A stretch of 64,000 bases of DNA, from contig NZ_JAQBIE010000010.1 in NCBI RefSeq assembly GCF_028294535.1, forward strand, positions 110,986-174,985, in the 5' to 3' direction. The position numbers and the translations under genes are program-made. Shown piece by piece: positions 8,063 to 16,790 of the stretch (positions are counted from its first letter, which is position 1; the number at the start of each line of letters is the position of its first letter). Under the pieces are notes generated by a model, which saw only the letters and a list, made by a program, of their open reading frames with translations, had not been told where the DNA came from and searched no databases. The stretch is from Paracoccus onchidii. GTDB taxonomy: Bacteria; Pseudomonadota; Alphaproteobacteria; Rhodobacterales; Rhodobacteraceae.

Positions 8063-9728
8063 TCTGTTCGCTGACTGGAGTGATGACAAACTGGCCGGAA
8101 TCGGCCTGCGGCGCAGCGACGTGGGGATCGAGATCGATATCCCCGAGAATGCCAATATCTATGCCATGACCGTGGGGCGCCAGCTGGCCGAGGGTCGCGC
8201 AAAGGCCCCGGCGATGATCTTTGAACGCGGGGAAAATCAGCTGGAGCATTGGAGCTTTGGCCAGATCGACGCCGCCGCCACCGCGCTGGCCGCGCATTTG
8301 CGCAGACTTGGTTATGGACGCGGAGATCCCATTGGGCTGCATACCGGGATGCGCCCGGAAACCGCCATCGCTCATATGGCCGTGTGCAAGCTGGGTGGCG
8401 TGGCAGTCACGTTGTCACAGCTTTACGGGCCGGATGCGCTGGCCCATGCGCTGAATCATTGCGGCGCGCGTTGCTTGCTAACCACGGAACCCGGCTGGGA
8501 GGGGTTGCGACCCGAGGCAGCGACATTGTTTCCGGCCTTGGAACATGTGCTGGTCTCGGAAAGCACCGGACCCGAGCCCGATCTGCGCGATGTTTTGACC
8601 GAACGGGCATCCGAAGGTTTTGTCCCCGAATTTACCGGCGCCGATGATGTGGCGTTGTTGATGTATACCTCTGGCTCGACCGGCATGCCGAAAGGCATCC
8701 GCCACGGGCATCGGGTGCTGGCCTCTTACGTGCCTTCGATCAGCCTGTTTTTCGACCTGTCGATGCATGACGACGATGCGGTGTTCTGGTCGCCTTCGGA
8801 CTGGGCCTGGGTCGGCGGGTTGCTGGACATGCTGTTCCCGGCATGGCTGGCAGGCCGGCCCGTGGTGACATCCGAAGCGCGGTTCAAGGCCGACTGGGCC
8901 TATGCCTTCATGGCGCGCCACAAGGTCACGCATACATTTCTGGCCCCCACCGCGATCAAGCGGCTGGCGCAAACCCCCAACCCGCGGCAGGATCACGATC
9001 TGGCGCTCCGGGTGATCTGCACTGGCGGCGAGGCGCTGGCTGCCGATACGTTGGCTTGGGCCGAGGACCGTCTGGACGTGGTCTGCAACGAATTCTATGG
9101 CATGACCGAAGTCAACCATCTGATCGGGAATTGCGCCCGGCTGTATCCGCGCAAGCCCGGTTCGATGGGGGTGGCCTATCCCGGCCACAAGGTTTGTCTG
9201 GTCGATGCCGAGGGGCGCGAGGTGCCGGATGGCGAGCCGGGCGAGATCGTGACCCCGGCGACGGCCCCGACACGCTATCTGGGTTATCTGAACAATGCCG
9301 AAAAAGAGGCCGAGCTGCGTCTGGGCGACTGGATGCGGACCCATGATCTGGCGGTGCGCGATAGCGACGGCTATTACTGGTACAAGGGCCGCTCGGACGA
9401 TCTGATCAAGTCTTCCGGTTTCCGGATCGGCCCGGCAGAGATCGAGGAATGCCTGCTGTCTCATCCCGCCGTGGCCGAAGCTGCGGTGATCGGCAAACCC
9501 GATCCCGAGCGCGGTCAGATCGTCAAGGCATTTGTCCGTGCCGCCAGATCCGCCCGGCCTGGTCCCGAACTGGCCAAGGCGTTGCAAGAACATGTCCGCA
9601 CCCGGTTGGCCCCTTACAAGGCGCCGCGTGAAATCGACTTTGTTGACGGGTTTCAGATGACCTCTTCGGGCAAGATCAACAGAAAATCGCTTCGCGCCCG
9701 GGAATCTGCCAATATGGATTTGACATAA
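8052..9728 (+). CDS. Acyl-CoA synthetase (AMP-forming)
   Basis: 558 residues. Motifs in order: LMYTSGSTGMPKGIRHGH (P-loop), SPSDWAWVGGLLDMLFPAW, ICTGGEALAADT, NEFYGMTEVNHLIGN, DWMRTHDLAVRDSDGYYWYKGRSDDLIKSSGF-type hinge, and a C-terminal SSGKINRKSLR containing the lysine needed for adenylation. These match the ANL superfamily, with the look of short/medium-chain acyl-CoA synthetases. It would activate a carboxylate, either imported by the MFS protein or made by the aldehyde dehydrogenase of the next operon. The substrate is unknown. Its TAA stop overlaps the -35 region of the next promoter. Confidence 0.9.
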   Translation: MTTDLFADWSDDKLAGIGLRRSDVGIEIDIPENANIYAMTVGRQLAEGRAKAPAMIFERGENQLEHWSFGQIDAAATALAAHLRRLGYGRGDPIGLHTGMRPETAIAHMAVCKLGGVAVTLSQLYGPDALAHALNHCGARCLLTTEPGWEGLRPEAATLFPALEHVLVSESTGPEPDLRDVLTERASEGFVPEFTGADDVALLMYTSGSTGMPKGIRHGHRVLASYVPSISLFFDLSMHDDDAVFWSPSDWAWVGGLLDMLFPAWLAGRPVVTSEARFKADWAYAFMARHKVTHTFLAPTAIKRLAQTPNPRQDHDLALRVICTGGEALAADTLAWAEDRLDVVCNEFYGMTEVNHLIGNCARLYPRKPGSMGVAYPGHKVCLVDAEGREVPDGEPGEIVTPATAPTRYLGYLNNAEKEAELRLGDWMRTHDLAVRDSDGYYWYKGRSDDLIKSSGFRIGPAEIEECLLSHPAVAEAAVIGKPDPERGQIVKAFVRAARSARPGPELAKALQEHVRTRLAPYKAPREIDFVDGFQMTSSGKINRKSLRARESANMDLT

Positions 9729-9749
9729 CAAATTTGTTCCTACTAATAT
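9720..9749 (+). promoter_or_regulatory. Promoter with regulon operator, copy 2 (epimerase operon)
   Basis: TTGACA (9720-9725), an 18-bp spacer and TAATAT (9744-9749) make a good sigma-70-like promoter. The dyad ATTTGTTCCTACTAAT (9732-9747) fills the spacer and reaches into the -10, a classic repressor position. An extra palindrome, ACAAATTTGT, lies at 9728-9737. Confidence 0.75.
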
Positions 9750-9771
9750 GGAACGCGAGAGGGAGGGTGCG

Positions 9772-10617
9772 ATGATATTCGGAATTCACGCCGGTTTGTG
9801 GATGGACAGATGGACGCAGGATCCTGCGCCATTGTTTGATCGCGCCGCGCGCATCGGTTTTGACGCGGTCGAGCTTTCGCTATTGGGCATCGGACCCGAC
9901 AAGGCCGCCGCCTTGCGCGGGGCTGCCGATGCTGCCGGTGTGGCGCTAAGTTGCTCGACCGGGCTTGGGCCCGAGGCCGATCCGGCCTCGTCTGACCCGG
10001 CTGTGCGACACCAGGCCCGCGAGACGCTGGCCCGCGCGATCGAGACCGCCGCTGCGCTGGGTTCCTCTCGTCTCGCGGGCGTGGTTGCCGCACCCTGGGG
10101 ACTGTTCGATCCGGCCAACAAACCTGACCGCGCCAAACGGTCCGCCGAGACGCTGGGACAGATGCAGGATCATCTGGCGCAGCATGGTGTCACCCTGGGG
10201 ATCGAAGCGCTGAACCGGTTTGAATCCGACCTCACCAGCACTGCCGCCGAAGCCTGCGCCATTGCCCGCGCCAGCGGTGCCGCCAATGTAGGTGTGCTGC
10301 TGGACAGCTTCCACATGAATATCGAGGAAAAGGACCCGCCTGCCGCTCTGCGTGCTGCCGGGGAAACCTTGGTGCATTACCACGTGTCCGACAATGATCG
10401 GGGCGTGCCGGGCAGCGGTCGTTATGATTTTGCCGCTGATGCGCGAGCGCTGGCTGAGATTGGTTACCTGGGCTGGGTCGTCGCGGAAATGTTCGTGCGC
10501 GCCGGTCAGCCGACCAGCGCCGATCTGCATATCTGGCGCGATATCGAGTCGGATGCAGACAGGGCTGCGGCTGCGGCGTTGGCTCATATGAAGGAGGTAT
10601 TTGCAGATGTCGGCTGA
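9772..10617 (+). CDS. D-tagatose/psicose 3-epimerase-like sugar epimerase
   Basis: 281 residues from ATG 9772 with GGGAGGG upstream. It is a xylose-isomerase-like TIM barrel (AP endonuclease 2 family). The four metal ligands of ketose 3-epimerases can be placed: Glu145 (GIEALNRFE), Asp178 (LLDSFHMN), His204 (HYHVSDN) and Glu239 (VVAEMF). The segments LNRFESDLTSTAAEACA and LDSFHMNIEEKDP are typical of tagatose/psicose epimerases. It would interconvert ketose epimerases' C3 isomers, placing it before the DhaKL kinase and LacD-type aldolase downstream. First gene of a seven-gene unit. Confidence 0.88.
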   Translation: MIFGIHAGLWMDRWTQDPAPLFDRAARIGFDAVELSLLGIGPDKAAALRGAADAAGVALSCSTGLGPEADPASSDPAVRHQARETLARAIETAAALGSSRLAGVVAAPWGLFDPANKPDRAKRSAETLGQMQDHLAQHGVTLGIEALNRFESDLTSTAAEACAIARASGAANVGVLLDSFHMNIEEKDPPAALRAAGETLVHYHVSDNDRGVPGSGRYDFAADARALAEIGYLGWVVAEMFVRAGQPTSADLHIWRDIESDADRAAAAALAHMKEVFADVG

Positions 10618-11152
10618 GCGATATTTCAACGCCTTGCGCAATAAGGTCGCGGGCGAGATGGCCCAGCTGAACGCGCTGGACGCCGCACTTGGCGATGGCG
10701 ATCACGGCACCACGCTGCTGCGCGGGCTGACCAGCGCGGCCCAGGCTGCGGATGGCAGGCGTGCCAAGGCTTTCATGCGGGCATCGGGCGGGGCATCGGG
10801 AACGCTGTTCGGTTTGGTGCTGCATGAGATCGAGCAACATCTGGAGACCGGGGCCGATCTGGGTGACGGACTGGCACGTGCCGAGGCCCGGATCCGCGAT
10901 TTGGGGCAGGTCAAGCCCGGCGACAAGAGCATGATCGACGCGCTGTCACCAGCAGCTCGGGCCCTGCGGGACGGCGATCTGAGGGCGGCGGTTGCTGCGG
11001 CCGGGGCGGGGCGGGATGCCACTGTCGAGATGATCGCCCGGCGCGGACGGGCGCAATATGTCGAAGGCGGCGGGCAGGGTCACATGGACCCCGGCGCCGT
11101 GTCCCTGACGATGATGTTGGCCCTGCTGGCCGAAACCGAGGCTGCCGCATGA
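10607..11152 (+). CDS. dhaL: DhaL-like dihydroxyacetone/ketose kinase subunit
   Basis: 181 residues. ATG 10607 is chosen because AAGGAGG lies 9 bp upstream; it overlaps the epimerase stop. It is an all-helical DhaL nucleotide-binding protein: ALGDGDHGTTL (Asp residues that bind Mg-ADP), GGASGTLFG, PGDKSMIDAL, and the late GHMDPGA. Family knowledge: DhaL carries ADP/ATP and transfers phosphate to the sugar bound to DhaK. No DhaM phosphotransferase is present here, so it may use free ATP. Confidence 0.88.
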   Translation: MSAERYFNALRNKVAGEMAQLNALDAALGDGDHGTTLLRGLTSAAQAADGRRAKAFMRASGGASGTLFGLVLHEIEQHLETGADLGDGLARAEARIRDLGQVKPGDKSMIDALSPAARALRDGDLRAAVAAAGAGRDATVEMIARRGRAQYVEGGGQGHMDPGAVSLTMMLALLAETEAAA

Positions 11153-12180
11153 AGAAATTGTTCAACAGTCCGGAAACCATGGTTGATGACATGATCGACG
11201 GTTTTGTCGAGGCCTATCCTCAGGTGCGGCGCGGCGCGATTGATCCGCGTGTGGTGGTGCGTCGTCGTGACGCCAAGAACCCTGATGAAAAGGTCACACT
11301 GCTGATCGGCAATGGCGCGGGGCATGAGCCGATTGCCATGGGCTTTGTCGGGCAGGGATTGCTGGATGCCAATGTGGTGGGCGATGTCTTTGCCGCGCCC
11401 TCGGCCGATCTGATTCTTGATGGCGTGCGCGAGGTTACCGGCAAGGCCGGGTCCATCCTGCTGATCTCGCAGCATTCCGGCGATGTCATCAATGGTCGCG
11501 CAGCCACGATGTTGGCCGAGGAAGACGGGCTGACTGTGCTGCCACTGCTGATGTATGACGATATTTCCGCCGCTCCACCCGAGCGTCGGCAGGACCGGCG
11601 CGGCGCGCCCGGCACGATGTTCATCTACAAGATCCTTGGCGCGGCTGCCGAGGAAGGCACGGATCAGGCTACGCTGATGCGCCTTGGCGAAGAGGTGCGC
11701 GACCGTACGGTGACGCTGGCTGCGGCACTCTCTCCCGGCATTTCGCCGTTGACCGGCCTGCCGATGTTCTCGCTGCCGGATGACGAGATCTATCTGGGTA
11801 TGGGCGTGCATGGCGAACCGGGTGTCGGGCGGGTCAAGACCGGTCCAGTGCGCGGACTGGTGGTCGAGATGATCGCCCGCCTTTTGGAGGATCGCCCGAT
11901 TGCCGAGGGCGGCCGCGCTGCGGTAATAATCAATGGCATGGGCGGTACCACACAGATGGAGCTGTTGACCGTCTGGCGCGAAACCGCCGCCGAGCTGCGC
12001 CGTCGCGGCATCACGCCGCTGGCGCCGATGGTGGGCAGCTATGTCACCACACAGGAAATGGGCGGCTTCTCGATTTCACTGCTTGAGCCAGAGGATGAGA
12101 TGCTGCGCCTGTGGTGTGCGCCTCAGGACAGTCCTGCCTTTCCCGAAATTCACATGATCCCCGAGGATGACCAGAAATGA
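11149..12180 (+). CDS. dhaK: DhaK-like ketose kinase subunit
   Basis: 343 residues; the start overlaps the DhaL stop (ATGA). Active-site residues of the DhaK family are kept: His59 in GNGAGHEP, Asp112 in QHSGDVING, and the covalent substrate-binding His221 in GVHGEPG. Next to His59 the usual second-shell sequence (HxGYIG) reads AMGFVG, so the pocket differs from that of the E. coli glycolytic enzyme. The linked isomerase, epimerase and aldolase favour a larger ketose (C4-C6) over dihydroxyacetone. Phosphorylation at C1 would give the substrate of the LacD-like aldolase. Confidence 0.87.
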   Translation: MKKLFNSPETMVDDMIDGFVEAYPQVRRGAIDPRVVVRRRDAKNPDEKVTLLIGNGAGHEPIAMGFVGQGLLDANVVGDVFAAPSADLILDGVREVTGKAGSILLISQHSGDVINGRAATMLAEEDGLTVLPLLMYDDISAAPPERRQDRRGAPGTMFIYKILGAAAEEGTDQATLMRLGEEVRDRTVTLAAALSPGISPLTGLPMFSLPDDEIYLGMGVHGEPGVGRVKTGPVRGLVVEMIARLLEDRPIAEGGRAAVIINGMGGTTQMELLTVWRETAAELRRRGITPLAPMVGSYVTTQEMGGFSISLLEPEDEMLRLWCAPQDSPAFPEIHMIPEDDQK

Positions 12181-13097
12181 CCGACATTCCCTTGAGCAAG
12201 CGCCGTCCGATCCATGGCGTCGCGGTCGATCAGGGCAGCGGTCTGGCTGCCGCCCTGCGTGAGGCTCGTGGTGCTGCGGCGCGTGATGATGATCTGTTCC
12301 TCTTCAAGCAGCTTGTGGCCCGCACCATGAGCACCGAGGCCACGACCCTGTTGGTGGATGCCCAATACGGGCGGGCCTTGCTGCCCGAGATCGCAACGTC
12401 CTGCCTGCCGATGCTGGCCTTCGAAGCCGATGTCTACAAGATCGTCAATGACGACCGCATCACCGTTCTGCCCGATAATCTGCAAGTGGCGGATTATCCT
12501 GCCTTGGGCGTCGATGTGCTGAAATTCTTTCTGTATTACGGCCCCAATGACGATCCCCGGATCAATGATCGCAAACATAAGCTGGTGCAGCAGATCGGCG
12601 AGCAATGCCGCGAACATGGCATCAGCTTCCTGTTCGAGCCAATCGTCTATGACCGGGCCATCCCTGACAGTGCATCGGCCGAATTCGCGGATCGGAAACC
12701 GGACCTGGTCGCTCGCGCCACGCGCATTTTTGCCCAGCCTGAATTCAATATCGCCATCCTCAAGGTCGAATTGCCGGTCAATCTCGATTTTGTCGAAGGG
12801 ATCGGCACGGCCCGGATGAGCCGGAATGACGCCGAGGCCGCCTTCCGCAATGCCGCTGAAGCTGCCGGTGATGTGCCGCTGCTCTATCTCAGCGCGGGGG
12901 TCACATTTGAACAGTTCGAGGCGGGGCTGAAATTGGCGCGCGCGGCAGGTGTGAATATGGCCGGTTTCATGTGCGGTCGGGCGATCTGGTCGGATGCCAT
13001 CGCGGTCTTTGGTGCCGAAGGGCCGGAAGCTGCCGAGCGCTGGATGGCCGATGAGGGCCTGCGCCGATTGCGCCTTCTGGGCGAGGCACTGGCATGA
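12177..13097 (+). CDS. LacD-like class I aldolase (DeoC/LacD family)
   Basis: 306 residues, overlapping DhaK by 4 bp. The N terminus SKRRPIHGVAVDQGSGL is like the tagatose-1,6-bisphosphate aldolase start (...GVAIDQRGSL). Lys116 (VDVLKFFLYYG), FEPIVYD and Lys196 (ILKVELPVN) match LacD catalytic-site segments; Lys196 is the likely Schiff-base residue. In this operon it would split a phosphorylated ketose, giving dihydroxyacetone phosphate and an aldehyde. A ketose-1-phosphate or 1,n-bisphosphate substrate is inferred. Confidence 0.85.
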   Translation: MTDIPLSKRRPIHGVAVDQGSGLAAALREARGAAARDDDLFLFKQLVARTMSTEATTLLVDAQYGRALLPEIATSCLPMLAFEADVYKIVNDDRITVLPDNLQVADYPALGVDVLKFFLYYGPNDDPRINDRKHKLVQQIGEQCREHGISFLFEPIVYDRAIPDSASAEFADRKPDLVARATRIFAQPEFNIAILKVELPVNLDFVEGIGTARMSRNDAEAAFRNAAEAAGDVPLLYLSAGVTFEQFEAGLKLARAAGVNMAGFMCGRAIWSDAIAVFGAEGPEAAERWMADEGLRRLRLLGEALA

Positions 13098-14563
13098 CGA
13101 TGATCCCGCTTTTACCCGAAGTTGCCGCCTTTCTGGACAGGGTGCAAGGTTTGCGCATCGCGGATGCGCGGGTCGACAGCGAAATCACGATTCCGGTCGA
13201 AAACCCCTCGACCGGCGCGCGGCTGGCCTGCGTGGCCGGTGCATCTGCCGCCGATGTGGACAGCGCGGTCGCTGCTGCCCGCACGGCGTTGTCGGGGCCA
13301 TGGGGGCGAATGATGCCCCATGATCGCGGACAGCTGATCGTGCGGCTGGCCGATGCCATCGAAGATCGCAAGGCGGTGTTCGGGCAATTGGACGCGCTGG
13401 ACAATGGCAAGCCCTTTGCCGTGGCGCGGGATGTCGATGCCGTCTGGTCGGCGCGCCATTTCCGTTATTTCGCGGGCTGGCCCGACAAGATCGAGGGCGC
13501 GACCATTCCGGTCTCGACGCCGGGGCGGTTCAACTACACAAGGATCGAGCCGGTCGGTGTCTGCGGATTGATCACGCCCTGGAACTATCCGACGTTGATG
13601 ATGGCCTGGAAGCTGGCACCTGCGTTGGCGGCGGGCAACACGGTGGTGCTGAAGCCGGCGGAACAGACGCCGCTCAGCGCGCTCTATCTGGCCGATCTGG
13701 CGCTGGAACTGGGCTTTCCGCCGGGTGTGGTGAATGTCATTCCCGGTTATGGACAAGAAGCCGGTGCCGCGCTTGCCGCGCATCCGGGCGTAGACAAGAT
13801 CGGCTTTACCGGCTCGACCGAAACCGGCCGCCGGATCGTGCAGGCCTCGGCAGGTAATCTCAAGAAAGTCTCGCTGGAACTGGGTGGCAAGGCCGCCAAT
13901 ATCATCTTTGACGATGCCGATCTGGCGCGCGCCATCCCCGGAGCCTTCTGGGCGCTGTTTGGCAATAACGGCCAGTCTTGCACCGCAGGTGCACGGCTGT
14001 ATGTTCAACGCCCGTTGCTGGAGCGCGTGACCGAGGCGCTGGCCGACATGGCGCGTGGCCTTAGCGTCGGGCCGGGCATGGCGGCCAGCGGGCATGACCT
14101 TGGGCCGGTGATCTCGTCGCCGCAGATGGAAAAGGTGCTGGGCTATATCGCGAGCGCGCGAGAGGAAGGGGCAGAAATCTGCGCCGGTGGCGCGCGGCAG
14201 GGCGAGGCGGGTTATTTCGTGCAGCCTACGGTGTTGGGTGCTGTGCAGGATCAGATGCGGGTGGCCCGCGAAGAAATCTTTGGTCCGGTGCTTTGCGTGC
14301 TGCCCTTTGACGAAGAAGACGAGGTTCTGGCCCGCGCCAATGACACGATCTACGGGTTGGCAGCAGGCTGTTGGACGGAAAACCTTGGCCGCGCCAATCG
14401 CATGGCCGCCGGCCTGCGCGCCGGCACGATCTGGACCAATTGCTGGGGTGACACCGATGCGGCCTCGCCTTTTGGCGGCATGGGGCAAAGCGGTTACGGG
14501 CGCGAAATGGGGCGCGAGGCACTGGCGCTTTATTCTCAGACCAAGAGCGTCTGGCAGGGCTGA
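13094..14563 (+). CDS. Aldehyde dehydrogenase (NAD(P)-dependent)
   Basis: 489 residues, overlapping the aldolase stop by 4 bp. It has TPWNYPTLMM (oxyanion Asn), FTGSTETGRRIV (cofactor loop), Glu262 in LELGGKAANI and catalytic Cys296 in NNGQSCTAG. The C terminus has PFGGMGQSGYGREMGREAL. Length and motifs are those of the non-acylating ALDH superfamily. Coming after an aldolase, it probably oxidises the aldehyde product (such as glycolaldehyde, lactaldehyde or glyceraldehyde), with the acid perhaps passed to the acyl-CoA synthetase of the first unit. The substrate is inferred. Confidence 0.92.
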   Translation: MTMIPLLPEVAAFLDRVQGLRIADARVDSEITIPVENPSTGARLACVAGASAADVDSAVAAARTALSGPWGRMMPHDRGQLIVRLADAIEDRKAVFGQLDALDNGKPFAVARDVDAVWSARHFRYFAGWPDKIEGATIPVSTPGRFNYTRIEPVGVCGLITPWNYPTLMMAWKLAPALAAGNTVVLKPAEQTPLSALYLADLALELGFPPGVVNVIPGYGQEAGAALAAHPGVDKIGFTGSTETGRRIVQASAGNLKKVSLELGGKAANIIFDDADLARAIPGAFWALFGNNGQSCTAGARLYVQRPLLERVTEALADMARGLSVGPGMAASGHDLGPVISSPQMEKVLGYIASAREEGAEICAGGARQGEAGYFVQPTVLGAVQDQMRVAREEIFGPVLCVLPFDEEDEVLARANDTIYGLAAGCWTENLGRANRMAAGLRAGTIWTNCWGDTDAASPFGGMGQSGYGREMGREALALYSQTKSVWQG

Positions 14564-14575
14564 GCAATGCGTGAT

Positions 14576-14588
14576 TTGATGCAATCAA
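14576..14588. promoter_or_regulatory. Small inverted repeat before the second GntR gene
   Basis: TTGAT-GCA-ATCAA lies 27 bp upstream of the GntR start, with another ATCAAA just after (14598-14603). It differs from the 16-bp regulon dyad. It could be an autoregulatory element or chance. Confidence 0.3.
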
Positions 14589-14614
14589 TTCGACGTATCA
14601 AAAAAGGTTAAGCG

Positions 14615-15352
14615 ATGAATATGCGCCCAGCTGCGAAATATCAGATTGTCCATGACGAATTGCTGCGTCGCCTGAAGGCGGGAATGTATTCCGTCGGCAC
14701 GCGTTTGCCCTCGGAAGAGGCGCTGGCGCAGTCCTTTGGGGTCAGTCGGGTCACGGCCCGGCGGGCCTTGGAAATACTGGTCGATGCGGGCTATCTGATT
14801 TCGCGTCAGGGCAGCGGCTATCTGGTCAATACGCTTTCGCCGCCGGAAACCACCTGCCTGACCTCGTTCACCGATATGATGCTGCGCGAAGGTCGGGTGC
14901 CGGGTGCGCGGCTGATCGAGATACGTGAACAGGACCCGACACCACCTGTCGAGGTGACCGAACTGTTTGAGGAACCCGTGGCGCTGATCCGGCGTTTGCG
15001 GACTGTGGATGGCGCGCCGAAGCTGCTGGTCAATACCTGGCTGCCCAGCAGGCTGGTGCCGGGTCTCAGTGCCGACGATTTTCCCGAGGAAGGACAGGAT
15101 CAGTCGATCCTGCGGATCCTGACCGAGCGTTTTCATATCGACTGGGGCCGGGCCTGCGAGACAGTTGATTCCTGTGCCGCACCGGCGGACGCCGCCCAGT
15201 GGCTCGGGATCAAGCCCGACACGCCTATCCTGTCTCAGGCTTGCACCGCCTTTGATGATGACCAGAAGCCGGTGTTTTTCGACCAAGTATATCGGGTCAG
15301 CCCCATCACCTACAATCTCGTCGGATCGCGGCGCCAAGCCGATCCTGCCTGA
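14615..15352 (+). CDS. GntR-family (HutC/UTRA) regulator, candidate repressor of the catabolic regulon
   Basis: 245 residues. The winged helix KYQIVHDELLRRLKAGMYSVGTRLPSEEALAQSFGVSRVTARRALEILV-type region is followed by a UTRA domain ending KPVFFDQVYRVSP. The HutC subgroup typically binds GT-N(4-6)-AC dyads, which fits the GT/AC core of the regulon site (GTNNNTAC). It is the only intact regulator within the 5.3-22.3 kb block, so it is the natural candidate for controlling all three units. The ligand is probably a pathway sugar or sugar phosphate. AAAGG precedes the ATG. Confidence 0.88.
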   Translation: MNMRPAAKYQIVHDELLRRLKAGMYSVGTRLPSEEALAQSFGVSRVTARRALEILVDAGYLISRQGSGYLVNTLSPPETTCLTSFTDMMLREGRVPGARLIEIREQDPTPPVEVTELFEEPVALIRRLRTVDGAPKLLVNTWLPSRLVPGLSADDFPEEGQDQSILRILTERFHIDWGRACETVDSCAAPADAAQWLGIKPDTPILSQACTAFDDDQKPVFFDQVYRVSPITYNLVGSRRQADPA

Positions 15353-15368
15353 ACCGAAGGAAATACCC

Positions 15369-16790
15369 ATGACCCTTGTTGTCGGCCTCATCAAAGCATC
15401 CCTGCCGAGTTATTTTCCCCAGCGCCACGGAGTCTTTGATGACGCGCTGGCGGCGGTGGAAAAGATCGCGGCCATGACGGGCGCGCGACTTGTCGAGGCA
15501 CCCGGCGTGCCGATGAACGGTGCCGAGGCACAAGGGGCGCTGGATCATTGTCGGGGGCAGGGGGCGGATTTCATCCTGTTGCTGCATGGCGGTTTTACGA
15601 TGGGCGATGTGGCGCGCCAGATCGCGTTGTCTGGCCTGCCGATGGGGGTTTGGGCAACACCCGAGCCTGGCCATGAAGGTGATATCCAGCTGAACAATTT
15701 CGTCTCGCTGAACATGAGCATGTCCATCGCCCGTGGTGTGCGCGATCTGCGCAAGGCTCCGGTGCAATGGTATTTCGGCGCGCCGGACGACATTGCGTTG
15801 CAGGCCCGGTTGGGGCGCAGTTTCCGCGCGCTTTCGGCCAAAGTGGCACTGCGTGATGCACGGATCGGGGTGATCGGCGGACTGGCCCCGACCTTTTACA
15901 ATATGGATATTTCCGCCGACACGCTGAAAGTCGTGACGGGGGCAGAGCCGGTGCATGTGGATATGTGCCGGCTGACCGCTCGGATGAAAAATTGCGCCTA
16001 TGACAGCGTACAGCGCGAAGTGGCGGCCATGGCCGCGCGGGCCGAGATTCACGGCGTGTCCGATGAGCAGATGGCACTGACGGCCCAAGCCGCGCTGGCT
16101 CTGCGCGAAATCGTGGCGCAAGAGGGCTTTGCCGGTTTGGCGGTCTCGGACTGGCCGGCCTTGCAGGAAGACCCCGGAATGCATCCCGGCGCGGCATTCA
16201 GCTGGCTGGAAGAGGTAGACAATCTTCCACTGGCCTCGGAAGGCGATGTGTTGGGCACGGTGACACAGATCGTCACGCGCGCGCTGACCGGCCGGGTCGG
16301 CAGTTTGTTGGACATGACTTCGCCACAATTGGCCAGTGACCGCATCCTGATGTGGCATGGCGGCGGCGGCCCCTTGTATATGGGAGGCCCGGAGGCCGCT
16401 TGGGTCAATCACCCGATGATCGGCCGGGGCACGTCCGAAGGGCCGCGTTTCGGGGCCATTGCCGATTTCGTCTTTCCCGACGGTCCCTGTACTGTGCTGC
16501 GCGTGGCGCGCAGCGGCACGGCGGCCTTCGGTTTCGAAGGCATGTTGCGGGCCGAAGAAGAGTCGGGCTTTACCGGCTGCCGGGGCTGGGTCACTGATTT
16601 TCACAGCACCAAGGGGCGTCACAGCGCAGGCGATATCGTGACCTCGGTGATGGAACACGGGTTGGAACATCACTTCGTTCTGGTGCCTGGATCCTTCCAT
16701 CGTGACTTTCAGGAATTCGCCGCATGGATGGCCATGATCCCTCTGGACATCATCGCCGAACATGACGGCTTGCCCACCGGTATCTGTTGA
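15369..16790 (+). CDS. L-fucose/L-arabinose isomerase-like protein
   Basis: 473 residues from ATG 15369 with GAAGGAAA upstream. The protein resembles the FucI/AraA-like family: an N-terminal domain with HCRGQGADFILLLHGGFTMGD, a middle VSDWPALQEDPGMHPGA, and a C-terminal barrel with LMWHGGGGPLYMG, TSEGPRFGAIADFVF and HSAGDIVTSVMEHGLEHHFV. It is shorter than FucI (~590) and near AraA-like lengths. It would interconvert an aldose and a ketose, upstream of the 3-epimerase and DhaKL steps. It is the last gene before the ABC-importer promoter. The exact sugar cannot be read from sequence. Confidence 0.83.
   Translation: MTLVVGLIKASLPSYFPQRHGVFDDALAAVEKIAAMTGARLVEAPGVPMNGAEAQGALDHCRGQGADFILLLHGGFTMGDVARQIALSGLPMGVWATPEPGHEGDIQLNNFVSLNMSMSIARGVRDLRKAPVQWYFGAPDDIALQARLGRSFRALSAKVALRDARIGVIGGLAPTFYNMDISADTLKVVTGAEPVHVDMCRLTARMKNCAYDSVQREVAAMAARAEIHGVSDEQMALTAQAALALREIVAQEGFAGLAVSDWPALQEDPGMHPGAAFSWLEEVDNLPLASEGDVLGTVTQIVTRALTGRVGSLLDMTSPQLASDRILMWHGGGGPLYMGGPEAAWVNHPMIGRGTSEGPRFGAIADFVFPDGPCTVLRVARSGTAAFGFEGMLRAEEESGFTGCRGWVTDFHSTKGRHSAGDIVTSVMEHGLEHHFVLVPGSFHRDFQEFAAWMAMIPLDIIAEHDGLPTGIC

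Noticed and set aside
13112..14584. 490-codon minus-strand frame opposite the aldehyde dehydrogenase
   Set aside because: A mirror of the ALDH codon bias; no family features and no ribosome binding site.
15306..16763. 485-codon minus-strand frame opposite the isomerase-like gene
   Set aside because: Composition typical of antisense in GC-rich DNA; the plus-strand gene has recognisable domains and operon context.
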